Of a stretch of DNA of 64,000 nucleotides, positions 43,662-52,184 are shown one piece after another. Source of the DNA: Anaerolineales bacterium (GTDB lineage Bacteria; Chloroflexota; Anaerolineae; 4572-78; J111). The stretch covers positions 372,001-436,000 of the forward strand of contig JABTUK010000006.1 in the NCBI GenBank assembly GCA_015075405.1. The letters run 5' to 3'. The notes beneath the pieces are model-generated. The model was not told where the DNA came from, did not search any database, and saw only the letters and a list, made by a program, of their open reading frames with translations. The translations under genes were made by a program, and so were the position numbers. Within the stretch, counting starts at the first letter, position 1. The number at the start of each line of letters is the position of its first letter.

Positions 43662-43758
43662 CGCAGGCTAAAATTTCCGTAGGACGGCATCTCTATGCCG
43701 TCCGCTGACGCATGGGGATGCGTCAGCTACGGAAATTTTGAAATGCGTTGGGTATATC
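43662..43758. repeat. Cloverleaf-folding repeat (copy 1)
   Basis: Outer stem AAAATTTCCGTAG (43670-43682) / CTACGGAAATTTT (43727-43739), 13 perfect pairs. It encloses two perfect 9-bp stems: GGACGGCAT/ATGCCGTCC with loop CTCT, and CTGACGCAT/ATGCGTCAG with loop GGGG. Repeated at 48242-48340. Confidence 0.88.
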
Positions 43759-43816
43759 AGAGCAAAAACTGCTCAAAGTTTACTCCCTTTGTGGCCTCGA
43801 CGCACATTTAGCCACA

Positions 43817-44791
43817 TCAAGCTAACGCCCGCTCCCGCTCCGCCAACAGCCCATCAATTTCGGCAATGACCTCAGGCGACAGGTTCCAATCGCCGGCCCC
43901 AACTGTTTCTTCAATGTGAGAAGGCCGCCGCACCCCAACGATAGCCCCGGTCACTTCCGGACGACGCAGCACCCAGGCAATGGCCAATTCGGCCACCGAC
44001 TTGCCATAGCGTTCAGCAATGGGCCGCAATCCTTCGACCAGGGCCAGATTGGCGCTCAAGGCCGGTTCCTGAAAGTGAGGATTCCGGTCTTTGCGCCAAT
44101 CATCCGCAGGTAAACTGGCAATACGTTCCGGGGTAAATTTGCCCGTCAGCAGCCCTGTTTGCATAGGGCTGTAGACAATGACGCCGATGTTGTTGGCGGC
44201 GCAGTAGGCCAGCAGGTCCTTTTCAACGCCCCGTTCGATCAAGCTGTAGGGCGGCTGGAATGAGGCCACCGGATGAATGGGTTGTATCCGCTTGATCTGT
44301 TCGATGGTAAAGTTAGAAACGCCGGCATAACGCACTTTGCCTTCTTTAATCAGGTCGGCAATTGCGCTCCAACCTTCCTCTATGTGGGCATCGTCATGGG
44401 GCCAGTGAATCTGGTAAAGATCAATCACCTCCACGTTAAGCCGTTTCAGGCTGGCCTCACACTCGGCGCGGACACTCCTGGCCGTGAGCCGGCCGTAGAC
44501 ATCGGGTTTACCCTCGTCCCAAACCAGGCCGCATTTGGTGGCAATGAAAACCTCTGTTCGCCGGCCGGCGATGGCTTTGCCTACTATTTCCTCCGAGTGG
44601 CCCAAGCCATAAGCTGCGGCGGTATCCATCCAGTTAATCCCTAAATCCAGGCCGCGTTGAAGGGCCGCAACAGAGGCCGCATCATCCTGAGACCCCCAGC
44701 CCCACTGCCAACCGCTCCCCCCGATGGCCCAGGTGCCCAGGCCGATTGTGGTTAGATATAAATCGGTGTATCCAAGTTTTCGTGTTTGCAT
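43817..44791 (-). CDS. Aldo/keto reductase
   Basis: 324 residues. Catalytic Asp-Tyr-Lys-His visible in WMDTAAAYGLGHSEE, IATKCGLVWDEG and DLYQIHWPHDD; NADPH site SPMQTGLLTGKF and C-terminal VTGAIVGVRRPSHIEE. The GSGWQWGWGSQDD loop is like the YghZ/Gpr-type and L-fucose-associated aldo/keto reductases. It likely reduces or oxidises a sugar or lactaldehyde-like compound within this acid-sugar block. Two other genes upstream end within 12 bp, so it is in the same operon. Confidence 0.85.
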   Translation of the reverse strand: MQTRKLGYTDLYLTTIGLGTWAIGGSGWQWGWGSQDDAASVAALQRGLDLGINWMDTAAAYGLGHSEEIVGKAIAGRRTEVFIATKCGLVWDEGKPDVYGRLTARSVRAECEASLKRLNVEVIDLYQIHWPHDDAHIEEGWSAIADLIKEGKVRYAGVSNFTIEQIKRIQPIHPVASFQPPYSLIERGVEKDLLAYCAANNIGVIVYSPMQTGLLTGKFTPERIASLPADDWRKDRNPHFQEPALSANLALVEGLRPIAERYGKSVAELAIAWVLRRPEVTGAIVGVRRPSHIEETVGAGDWNLSPEVIAEIDGLLAERERALA

Positions 44792-44801
44792 GGCTTTCCC
44801 C

Positions 44802-46070
44802 CTAAATCAACAAATAAGGATTCTCCAACGTTGTCTTTAATTCGGCCAGGAAACGGGCCGCCGCGGCTCCGTCAACCAGCCGGTGATCCACTGAAATTGT
44901 CAGATTCATCATGGGCCGCAGTTCAATACCTGCTCCACCCTTGACCGGCATCTCCACAATCTTACCGACCGCCAGGATAGCCGCTTCGGGCGGATTGATG
45001 ATGGCGGTGAAGGACTCAATGCCGAACATGCCCAGGTTTGAAATGGTGAAGGTGCTGCCGCTCATCTCCGTTGGTTTCAGGCGCTTGGTCCGCGCCCGCT
45101 CCAGCAAGTCGCCCAGCAAGTTGACAAACTGCTCCAGGTTTTTGTCCTGCGCCTCCCGAATAACCGGCACAATCAGGTAATCCTCCAGGTTGGTCGCTAT
45201 CCCCAGGTGAATATCTTCCCACACGATGATCTGGTCATCCTGCAAAGAGGCATTCAGATAGGGGTGGCGCGGCAGCACCGAGGCCACGGCCCGGGCGATA
45301 ATGGCCGTAAAGGAGAGGCGCTGACCGGTCTTCTGCTGAATTGGCTCCAGCACCCGGCTGCGAAACCGGGCCGCCTCGCTCATATCCACGTGAAGCGACA
45401 GGGTAATATGAGGCGCGGTAAAGGCGCTGTAGGCCAGGCGCTCGGCGATGATTTTACGGGGACCGGCCAGGGGAACGACCTCTTTCCGCCGGGCGTCGGG
45501 TAAAGGAATCTTGGGGGCAGGCAGGGCTGGCCGGAGCGGTTCGGTGGGGGGACTCTCCCCCTTGACCGCCTGCTGTGCGGCGAATAGCTCAACATCGTGG
45601 CGGTGGACTCGTCCCCGGCTGCCATGGCCTAACACCTGGCTGAGATCAACGCCAACGTGGGCTGCCAGGTGGCGAGCCGCCGGAGTCGCCCTAACTTTGC
45701 CGTTAACTCCGCCGGCCGGCGTTGCTTCTCCCTCGGCGACCGGCGCTTCCGAGTGGACGGGGGGCGGCGGTGTGACCTCGGCTGCCGGAGCGGGACTGGG
45801 GCTGGCTTCGGGTTTGCCGGGCAATGCCTCGCCCGGTTCCAGGATGTAGGCGATAACCTGCGCGACTGGAATGACGTCATCGGGCTTGGCCCGTAACTCG
45901 CCCAGGATACCGCTGGCCGGCGCTTCAACCTCGATATTAGCCTTATCGGTCATGATAATAAAGAGCGGATCCCCTCGCTCAACCCGGTCTCCTTCGTTTT
46001 TTAGCCATTCCACAAAGGTACCATTCTCCATCACCATATCTACTTTGGGCACAATTACTTCAGTAGCCAT
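44802..46070 (-). CDS. Dihydrolipoamide acyltransferase (E2) of a 2-oxo acid/acetoin dehydrogenase complex
   Basis: 422 residues. Lipoyl domain (1-80) with lipoylated Lys in MTDKANIEVEAPASG, Pro/Ala-rich linker, E1/E3-binding domain VRATPAARHLAAHVGVDLSQ (about 129-165), and catalytic domain ending SVDHRLVDGAAAARFL with the HxxxDG active site. It transfers an acyl group to CoA. It is encoded 3 bp after E1 beta. No E3 gene is present, so a general lipoamide dehydrogenase from elsewhere must be used. Confidence 0.9.
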   Translation of the reverse strand: MATEVIVPKVDMVMENGTFVEWLKNEGDRVERGDPLFIIMTDKANIEVEAPASGILGELRAKPDDVIPVAQVIAYILEPGEALPGKPEASPSPAPAAEVTPPPPVHSEAPVAEGEATPAGGVNGKVRATPAARHLAAHVGVDLSQVLGHGSRGRVHRHDVELFAAQQAVKGESPPTEPLRPALPAPKIPLPDARRKEVVPLAGPRKIIAERLAYSAFTAPHITLSLHVDMSEAARFRSRVLEPIQQKTGQRLSFTAIIARAVASVLPRHPYLNASLQDDQIIVWEDIHLGIATNLEDYLIVPVIREAQDKNLEQFVNLLGDLLERARTKRLKPTEMSGSTFTISNLGMFGIESFTAIINPPEAAILAVGKIVEMPVKGGAGIELRPMMNLTISVDHRLVDGAAAARFLAELKTTLENPYLLI

Positions 46071-46073
46071 CGC

Positions 46074-47075
46074 TTATCTGCCCTCCCTGGCCAGTTCCCT
46101 CGCGGCGACGACAATGTTCTCCACTTGCGGGACGGCTGACCGTTCTAAGGTACGGTTATAGGGGATGGGAATATCTCGCCCGGCCAGGCGGCGGAGGGGC
46201 GCATCGAGATAATCAAAGGCTTCGCTCTCGGCCACGACCGCGGCCAACTCGCCGCCAAAGCCGCCGGTGCAGGGCGCTTCGTGCAAGATGAGCACCCGTC
46301 CGGTCTTGGAGATGGAACGAACAATCGTGTCCTTGTCGAGCGGTTTAAGGGAGCGCAAATCCACCACTTCAAGTTCAATCCCTTCACCCGCCAACTGCGC
46401 GGCGGCTTCCAGGGCGCGAGGGACCATAATCGAGTAAGCCAGCACCGTCAGGTGAGACCCCTCCCGCTTGACCTCGGCTTGCCCCAGAGGAATGGTATAG
46501 GAGTCTGCGGGCACTGCTCCTTTCGTCCGGTAGAGCAGCTTGTGTTCCATAAATAGGACCGGGTTGTTGTCGCGAATCGAGCTAATCAGCAGGCCCTTGA
46601 CATCGTAGGGCGTGGCCGGGGCGACCACCTTGATCCCCGGCACATTGATGAGCCAGGCTTCCAGGCTTTGGGAGTGCTGCGCCGCGGCCCCGGTGCCCGA
46701 ACCGGCGGGGGCGCGCACGACCATAGGAATGCTGGCCTTGCCCCCGAACATAAAACGCATCTTGGCCGCCTGGTTGACCAGTTGGTTCATCGAAATGGTC
46801 AGGAAATCCATAAACATAATTTCCATCACCGGCCGCATTCCCATCAAGGCGGCTCCGGTAGCTACGCCGGGAATGCCGGCTTCGGAGATGGGCGTATCTC
46901 GAACCCGCTCCGGTCCAAACTCTTCGAGCATGCCCTTGGTTACGCCAAATGCGCCGCCGTACAAGCCGATGTCTTCGCCCAGTAGAAAAACTTCCGGGTC
47001 GCGCCGCATCTCCAGGGTTAGAGCTTCGCGCACGGCTTCCAGGTAAGTAATTTCGCGTCTTCCGTTCTCGCTCAT
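46074..47075 (-). CDS. Thiamine-dependent dehydrogenase E1 beta subunit
   Basis: 333 residues from ATG 47075. FLLGEDIGLYGGAFGVTKGM, RVRDTPISEAGIPGVATGAAL and VRAPAGSGTGAAAQHSQSLEAW are E1-beta signatures of pyruvate/branched-chain/acetoin dehydrogenases; DTPISEAG holds the Glu that activates thiamine diphosphate. Works with the alpha subunit encoded 110 bp upstream. Confidence 0.9.
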   Translation of the reverse strand: MSENGRREITYLEAVREALTLEMRRDPEVFLLGEDIGLYGGAFGVTKGMLEEFGPERVRDTPISEAGIPGVATGAALMGMRPVMEIMFMDFLTISMNQLVNQAAKMRFMFGGKASIPMVVRAPAGSGTGAAAQHSQSLEAWLINVPGIKVVAPATPYDVKGLLISSIRDNNPVLFMEHKLLYRTKGAVPADSYTIPLGQAEVKREGSHLTVLAYSIMVPRALEAAAQLAGEGIELEVVDLRSLKPLDKDTIVRSISKTGRVLILHEAPCTGGFGGELAAVVAESEAFDYLDAPLRRLAGRDIPIPYNRTLERSAVPQVENIVVAARELAREGR

Positions 47076-47101
47076 GAGAGTTGTCCTAAAATAAGTTGCC
47101 T

Positions 47102-47157
47102 CAAGTTCCCACAAGTTCCCATAAATCCCAGGGAACTAAAGGAACTTGTAGGAACTG
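47102..47157. repeat. Word hairpin, AAGTTCCCACAAGTTCCC
   Basis: Left arm 47102-47121 and right arm 47130-47157 (GGGAACTAAAGGAACTTGTA) between the E1 beta and E1 alpha genes. Confidence 0.75.
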
Positions 47158-47184
47158 AGAATGAGAAGTGATTTTGGGATGATT

Positions 47185-48216
47185 TCATGGGGCATACACC
47201 TCGTCTTCCAGGTTATCGGGCGATGGCTCAGCGAAGGTTTGGGCCTCCTCAGCCGCTCGATCAATCATTGCTTTGGCCTCCCGGTCAATGGCTTCCGCCG
47301 TTTCAGGAGTCATAACGCCCGTTTCAGCCAGAACGCGCTTAAACTGCTTGATCGGGCAGCGCTGTTTCCAGGCGTCGATCTCTTCCTGGGTGCGGTACAG
47401 GTTCCGGTCGCTTTTGGAGTGGCCCCGCCAGCGATAGGTCACATTTTCAATCAGAGAAGGTCCCAGTCCGGCCCGCGCCCGTTCGATGGCCGTCCAGGTG
47501 GCCCGGTAGACGGCCAGAACATCATTGCCGTCAACCGTTTCGCCCGGTATGCCGTAAGCCACCGCCCGCGTCGAGATTTGGGGCACGGCGGTCATCTTTT
47601 GCATTGGGCCGGACATGCCATACTGGTTGTTCTCGCAGATAAAGACCACCGGCAATTTCCAGATTGAAGCCAGATTGAGCGATTCGTGAAACTCGCCCAG
47701 GTTATTCGCTCCGTCGCCAAAGTAGGACAGCAGGACTTTGTCGGACCGGTGCATCTGCAGGGCCAGAGCAATGCCGACCGAGGTGGGAATCCCGCTGCCG
47801 ACCACGCCGGTCGCCCCCAGGTTGCCCCCGGCCAGGTCGGCAATGTGCATCGAGCCGCCCCGACCCCGGCAGTAACCCGCTTCTTTGCCCAGGAACTCGG
47901 CCATCATCAGGGTCAGGTCCGCGCCTTTGGCAATGGTGTGGCCGTGACCGCGATGGTGGTGGATGATCAGATCATCCGGCCTGAGCGCGGCAATGCTGCC
48001 CACCGAAGAAGCTTCCTGACCAATCGAAAGGTGCATGGTGCCGTGGACCAGGCCGCGCACGTATAAATCTTCGGCCTTTTCCTCAAAATAGCGGATTGCG
48101 CACATCGTTTGCAGCATCCAGGCCAGTTTCTCCTGGGGTAATACCGCCAGAGGATCGGGATTTTTAACGGCTGAATTGGCGCTATTCACTTCAACTCTTA
48201 AGTCAGGTAGGGTCAT
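47185..48216 (-). CDS. Thiamine-dependent dehydrogenase E1 alpha subunit
   Basis: 343 residues. MHLSIGQEASSVG, HHRGHGHTIAKG and the thiamine diphosphate motif GDGANNLGEFHESLNLASIW...ENNQYGMS are visible, as is YRWRGHSKSDRNLYRTQEE, which is more like acetoin dehydrogenase AcoA than PdhA. Cleaves acetoin or decarboxylates a 2-oxo acid; substrate unresolved. First of the E1 alpha, E1 beta, E2 set. Confidence 0.9.
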   Translation of the reverse strand: MTLPDLRVEVNSANSAVKNPDPLAVLPQEKLAWMLQTMCAIRYFEEKAEDLYVRGLVHGTMHLSIGQEASSVGSIAALRPDDLIIHHHRGHGHTIAKGADLTLMMAEFLGKEAGYCRGRGGSMHIADLAGGNLGATGVVGSGIPTSVGIALALQMHRSDKVLLSYFGDGANNLGEFHESLNLASIWKLPVVFICENNQYGMSGPMQKMTAVPQISTRAVAYGIPGETVDGNDVLAVYRATWTAIERARAGLGPSLIENVTYRWRGHSKSDRNLYRTQEEIDAWKQRCPIKQFKRVLAETGVMTPETAEAIDREAKAMIDRAAEEAQTFAEPSPDNLEDEVYAP

Positions 48217-48241
48217 TATTACTCCTCTTCCATTCTATATT

Positions 48242-48340
48242 AAGCGCACGCTAAAATCCGTAGGACGGCATCCCTATGCCGTCCGCTGACGCATGGGGAT
48301 ACGTCAGCTACGGAAATTTTGAAATGCGTTGGGTATATTA
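48242..48340. repeat. Cloverleaf-folding repeat (copy 2)
   Basis: Same order of stems as at 43662 with small changes (outer arm AAAATCCGTAG lacks TT, second stem has one mismatch). TATATTAAG occurs on both flanks (48237-48245 and 48334-48342) and could be a target duplication. Confidence 0.85.
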
Positions 48341-48526
48341 AGGGACATCCAAGATGGCTCAGGCGGGTAGGAAGTTAAGAAAGCAGGAGATGCCAAAAAT
48401 CTACTAAAAACAGATAGCTTCAGGAAATAGAGCACTCAGATAACGAACCTTGTGATTAAACATTTGTGATTAGTAGGGACAGGATAGTGTCCTGTCCCTA
48501 CTTTTCTGAACATCTATAGTAGAGCC
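48341..48526. other. Gene-free stretch with a perfect hairpin
   Basis: GTAGGGACAGGA and TCCTGTCCCTAC (about 48474-48502, loop TAGTG) form a 12-bp stem followed by TTTTCT on the plus strand. No plus-strand gene leads into it, so it is probably a repeat. TTTTCTGAACATC next to it recurs inverted at about 51131-51143. Confidence 0.5.
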
Positions 48527-49441
48527 TTAGTTCAGCGGCACCTCAACCAGGCGGAAAGGAGGGGTGGCGTCAGGTCCGGCGCTGTCGGGAGACCAGAAGT
48601 GATCGGCCTGGTTTTCAACCACCCAGGCGCTGCCTTGATACAGGGCAAAGGTGGCGATGCCGTTCAGGCCGGTGTTGATTACCTTCACCGTCGCCTCATC
48701 ACCATTCAAGGTCAAAACCGACATCCCACCGGGCTGCGATTCAGCGGTAGCCAGGGTACCGGAATCAATCACCTTCAGTCCATCCGGTCGCCGTAACGGT
48801 TTGGAGGTTTTGATTTCGGTGATAGCTCCGGCTGTGCCGTCGTCATTGATGGGGATGCGGAACAGTTGGCCGGTGGCAATGTTGACCAGGTACATCATAT
48901 TTTTGCCCTGGTCCACATCCAACCCATTCAGGCTCCACTGCTCAACCCCCAAGACCGGGTCGTTGACCCACTCTTCCAGGGCGCTGCCGCCAACCGGCAG
49001 CCGCAGCAGGCGCGGACTCCACGAGTCGCTGGCATAGACATTGCCCGCCGCATCAATCGTGATGTCGTTGCAGAAACCACCACCCGGAAAATCATAGCTA
49101 CCCTTGGCCGCCCCGGTCGTCAGATCAAAGGCTTTCAGGGCCACCGGGGCCGCCCCGGTCAGCTTGCCGTTGCCCGCATCCGACGAACAAGCCCACAAGG
49201 TCCCGCTGGCATCGTCGGCATACAAGCCCAGCACCGAAACCAGACCGTTGGCTCCCGCCTCGATGAACGGCTCGGCTTCTTTCGCTCCAGCCGCCGCTTT
49301 GTAAATGGACCCTTCATACATACTGCCCACGTAGAAGGTCCCACTCTTGTCAACCGTTACCCCTTCCGGGAAAAATCGCGCCGGCGTCATGGCGATTACT
49401 CTACCCGTTTCACCAGTGGCAACTTTGGTGTTCGCTAACAT
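48527..49441 (-). CDS. SMP-30/gluconolactonase-like protein, copy A
   Basis: 304 residues, six-bladed propeller of the SMP-30/lactonase type: FPEGVTVDKSGTFYVGSMYEGSI, LGLYADDASGTLWACSSD, GGGFCNDITIDAAGNVYASDSW, GVEQWSLNGLDV and LRRPDGLKVID carry the repeated Glu/Asn/Asp metal-site positions. No signal peptide. Roughly 60 percent identical by eye to the protein at 50174, with the AraD-type gene between them. Likely opens a sugar lactone to the aldonate; substrate unknown. Confidence 0.8.
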   Translation of the reverse strand: MLANTKVATGETGRVIAMTPARFFPEGVTVDKSGTFYVGSMYEGSIYKAAAGAKEAEPFIEAGANGLVSVLGLYADDASGTLWACSSDAGNGKLTGAAPVALKAFDLTTGAAKGSYDFPGGGFCNDITIDAAGNVYASDSWSPRLLRLPVGGSALEEWVNDPVLGVEQWSLNGLDVDQGKNMMYLVNIATGQLFRIPINDDGTAGAITEIKTSKPLRRPDGLKVIDSGTLATAESQPGGMSVLTLNGDEATVKVINTGLNGIATFALYQGSAWVVENQADHFWSPDSAGPDATPPFRLVEVPLN

Positions 49442-49510
49442 TGTTTCGATCTCTGCTGCCGGTGGCTTAACCAGTACCGCTAACGCCGCACTTTAAGGGA
49501 TAGGAATGAA

Positions 49511-50155
49511 TTACTTTTGGCCATAAGCAAAAGTATAAAGATCGGATACATCAGCTATTTGCTCCGGCGTCAGCATAATCGGCTGGCCGCGTAACAGCGC
49601 CAGATGGGTGATGTGGGCAATTTCCTCCACCTCGACGGCCATTTTGGTCGCCTGACGGGCCGACTTGCCGATGGTAAAGACGCCGTGATTCTGCATCACG
49701 ATGGCTAACGAATGTCCGATGCGGCGGACAATCTCTTCACCAATGGCTTCGCCGCCAATGGGGACATAGCCGCCCAAGGGAATCTCCCCGCCCAGCATGG
49801 CCGTGGTGGTCAGGCAGGCGGGAATCGATTGGCCCAGGGCGGCGAAACTGCTGGCATAGGGTGAATGGGTATGAGCCACGCCGAACACATCCGGCCGGTG
49901 CCGATAGATGTAGAGATGGGTGGCTGTATCCACGGAAGGTTTCAAGTGCCCCTCGACCACGTCCCCTTCCAGGTTCACGATGACCATATCGGCCGGGGTC
50001 AAATCTTCGTAACTGTAGCCGCTGGGTTTAATCACCACCAGATTGGTCTCCGGGTCGCGCCCGCTGACATTGCCGCTGGTCATTTTCACCAGGCCGTTTT
50101 TAGGTAATTCCAGATTACATTTCCAGACTTCTTGACGCAGCGCTTCTAACGCCAT
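49511..50155 (-). CDS. Class II aldolase/epimerase, L-ribulose-5-phosphate 4-epimerase type
   Basis: 214 residues from ATG 50155, which follows GGAGG by 5 bp. LPKNGLVKMTSGNVSGRD (about 15-32), IKPSGYSYEDLTPADMVIV, EGHLKPSVDTATHLYIY and the metal-binding HTHSPYASSFAALG, then MQNHGVFTIGKSA are signatures of the AraD/FucA family; the DTATH segment is AraD/UlaF-like. It would convert L-ribulose 5-phosphate to D-xylulose 5-phosphate. An L-fuculose- or rhamnulose-phosphate aldolase is the alternative. Confidence 0.82.
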   Translation of the reverse strand: MALEALRQEVWKCNLELPKNGLVKMTSGNVSGRDPETNLVVIKPSGYSYEDLTPADMVIVNLEGDVVEGHLKPSVDTATHLYIYRHRPDVFGVAHTHSPYASSFAALGQSIPACLTTTAMLGGEIPLGGYVPIGGEAIGEEIVRRIGHSLAIVMQNHGVFTIGKSARQATKMAVEVEEIAHITHLALLRGQPIMLTPEQIADVSDLYTFAYGQK

Positions 50156-50173
50156 AACTGCCTCCATAGTAGT

Positions 50174-51088
50174 TTAGTTTAAAGGGACTTCGACGACGCG
50201 GAAGGGCGGTTTAGCGTCGGGGCCGGTATTGGCCGGATCCCAGAAGTGACGGCCCTGGTTTTCCACAATCCAGGCGCTACCCTGGTAAAAAGCAAACGTG
50301 CTGACGTCATCCAGTCCCTCCGAAATGACGGTCACTTCGGCAGTATCGCCGCTTACTTTGACCACCGCCATACCCCCGGCGCCGCCCTCAGCCGTAGCCA
50401 GGGTATCCGGGTTAATCACTTTCAAGCCATCAGGCCGGCGCAAAGGCAGGGATGTTTCGATCAAAGTCACCGCGCCGGCCCGTCCATCCGGCTCAATGGC
50501 AATCCGAAACAGCTTGCCGGCCCGCTGGTTAGCCGTGTAGATGACCCCGCTGTTCTTATCGAAATCAATCCCGTTGAGGCTCCACTGCTCAACGCCCAAC
50601 TGTGGATCGTTGATCCACTCCTCCAGGGCCGAGCCGCCGGCCGGTAAGCGCAAAATACGGGGCGTCCAGGAGTCGGTCACGTAGAGGTTGCCCTGGGTAT
50701 CAATGGTTAAATCATTGGGAAAACCACCGCCGGGGAAATCGTAACTCCCCCTGGCCTCCCCGGTGCGCAGGTCAAAAGCCTTGACCCCGACCGGGGCAGA
50801 ACCCGCCAGCTTGCCGTTACCGGCGTCAGCCGAGCAGGCCCACAACAGCCCTCGCTTCTCGTCGGCATACAGGCCCAGCACGGAGACCAGGCCGTTCGCG
50901 CCCGGCTCGATAAAAGGCTCAGCCTGGGTTGCTCCCGGCAGCGCCCGCACGATGCTGCCTTCCTCCATACTGCCAACAAAAAAGGCCCCCTCGGCGGTGA
51001 CGGTAACCCCTTCTGGAAAGAAGCGGTCGCCGGGCAGGGTGATAACCCGAGTCCTCGTTTTTACATCTAAATCTGCACTGTTAATCAT
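50174..51088 (-). CDS. SMP-30/gluconolactonase-like protein, copy B
   Basis: 304 residues, close paralogue of the protein at 48527 with the same blade order: FPEGVTVTAEGAFFVGSMEE, LGLYADEKRGLLWACSADAG, GGGFPNDLTIDTQGNLYVTD, GVEQWSLNGIDFD, LRRPDGLKVINPDTLA. Gene is 18 bp upstream of the epimerase. A tandem duplication followed by insertion or retention of the epimerase gene between copies explains the order. Confidence 0.8.
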   Translation of the reverse strand: MINSADLDVKTRTRVITLPGDRFFPEGVTVTAEGAFFVGSMEEGSIVRALPGATQAEPFIEPGANGLVSVLGLYADEKRGLLWACSADAGNGKLAGSAPVGVKAFDLRTGEARGSYDFPGGGFPNDLTIDTQGNLYVTDSWTPRILRLPAGGSALEEWINDPQLGVEQWSLNGIDFDKNSGVIYTANQRAGKLFRIAIEPDGRAGAVTLIETSLPLRRPDGLKVINPDTLATAEGGAGGMAVVKVSGDTAEVTVISEGLDDVSTFAFYQGSAWIVENQGRHFWDPANTGPDAKPPFRVVEVPLN

Positions 51089-51108
51089 ATTTTCACCTAA
51101 CGATTTCG

Positions 51109-51123
51109 TTAATTGTGAATTGT
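51109..51123. repeat. Short word array TTAATTGTGAATTGTGAAC
   Basis: Left-hand piece of the GTGAATTGT family, upstream of the lactonase gene; its partner words occur at 51240-51296 beyond a GTAGGGGC-ended repeat. Confidence 0.5.
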
Positions 51124-51157
51124 GAACTAAAGATGTTCAGAAAAACATTTTGAATCT

Positions 51158-51215
51158 GTAGGGGCGTACCCTTGCGGTCGCCCCTGGTGGGGCAGGCGCA
51201 AGGCCGTGCCCCTAC
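51158..51215. repeat. GTAGGGGC-ended inverted-repeat element (copy 1)
   Basis: 58 bp with ends GTAGGGGCGTACCCTTGCGG and, reverse complement on the right, GTAGGGGCACGGCCTTGCGC. Copy 2 in opposite orientation at 59544-59625. Confidence 0.8.
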
Positions 51216-51239
51216 CCAAAACATTATCTGAATATCTAT

Positions 51240-51296
51240 ATGAATAGTAAATTGTGAATGAGTTAATAATTCACCATTCACAATTCACTATTCATA
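51240..51296. repeat. Word hairpin, ATGAATAGTAAATTGTGAATG
   Basis: Left arm 51240-51263, right arm 51269-51296 (TTCACCATTCACAATTCACT and on), loop about 5 bp. The stop codon of the UlaE-type gene is in the right arm. Confidence 0.85.
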
Positions 51297-52162
51297 ATTA
51301 TCGCCGGCCTATTGACCCAGGTTTGGGCTATCAGGCCTTCGATGAACTGCCGGGCGGTTACGGCCGTACTCTGCAAGTTGCCGGTGTGATCCATGGATCC
51401 CCATAGCTCGACGGCCAACGGCCCGCAGAAGTTAAGCCGGGCCAGGGTTTTAAAGGTTTCAACAAAGGGCACAATGCCCTCGCCAAAGGGAATGCCCCGG
51501 ATGATTTTTGGCCGAGCATCCTTTACGTGGAGGGCCAGCAGGTGGCCTTTGGCCAGGGCCAACTCGTCGGGGGGATGGTAGCCGGCTGCCGCCAGGTTGC
51601 CCATGTCGGGATAAAGATGAAACCAGGGCGAGTCAAGGGTTTTTACGATGCGCATGGCTTGACGTACCGAGGCGACAAAGGGGGTGTCCAGGTTTTCCAG
51701 GCCCAACATCACCCCGGCCTGGCTGGCCCAGCGCACCCCTTGCTCAATCCCAGCCATGAAGCAGGCTTCGGTCTGGGCGTCGCTGGTTTCATAAAAAACA
51801 TCGTAGCCCATCACCTGGACGATGCGCAGCCCAATATCCCCGGCAAATTCGATAGCTTTACGCAGGATCGTTAGTCCCTGCGCCCGAGTTTCTGGCGAGT
51901 GGCTGCCCAGAGGATATTTACGGTGGCCGCTCAGGCACATGCTCATAACGGGCACGCCGGTGTTGGCAATGGCCTGACGCAGGGCGGCTCGCTCACGGGC
52001 CGGCCAATCCAGGCGGGTCAACCGGCCCTCGCTCTCGTCAATGGAAATCTCGACGAAGTTATAGCCGGCCCGGGCGGCTTCTTCTAAACGTTTTTCCCAG
52101 GGCCAGTCCGCCGGTAAGGCTTTTTCGTAGAGACCGATGGGGACTGAAAGGGTGGCATCCAT
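51278..52162 (-). CDS. ulaE: L-xylulose/L-ribulose-5-phosphate 3-epimerase, UlaE type
   Basis: 294 residues from ATG 52162 behind AGGAG. PIGLYEKALPADWPWEKRLEE, NFVEISIDESEGRLTRLDW, MCLSGHRKYPLGS, QVMGYDVFYE, PWFHLYPDMGNLAA, HVKDARPKIIRGIPFGEGIV follow E. coli UlaE/SgbU almost motif for motif; Glu, Asp, His ligands are in place. It isomerises L-xylulose 5-phosphate to L-ribulose 5-phosphate, the step between the decarboxylase at 61727 and the epimerase at 49511. The last residues (MNSEL) derive from a repeat arm. Confidence 0.92.
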   Translation of the reverse strand: MDATLSVPIGLYEKALPADWPWEKRLEEAARAGYNFVEISIDESEGRLTRLDWPARERAALRQAIANTGVPVMSMCLSGHRKYPLGSHSPETRAQGLTILRKAIEFAGDIGLRIVQVMGYDVFYETSDAQTEACFMAGIEQGVRWASQAGVMLGLENLDTPFVASVRQAMRIVKTLDSPWFHLYPDMGNLAAAGYHPPDELALAKGHLLALHVKDARPKIIRGIPFGEGIVPFVETFKTLARLNFCGPLAVELWGSMDHTGNLQSTAVTARQFIEGLIAQTWVNRPAIIMNSEL

Positions 52163-52184
52163 ACGCCCACAACTCCTATAGGCA

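Noticed and set aside
45380..45928. Basic Pro/Arg-rich frames overlapping the E2 gene
   Set aside because: Shadow frames of the Pro/Ala linker and catalytic region of the E2 subunit.
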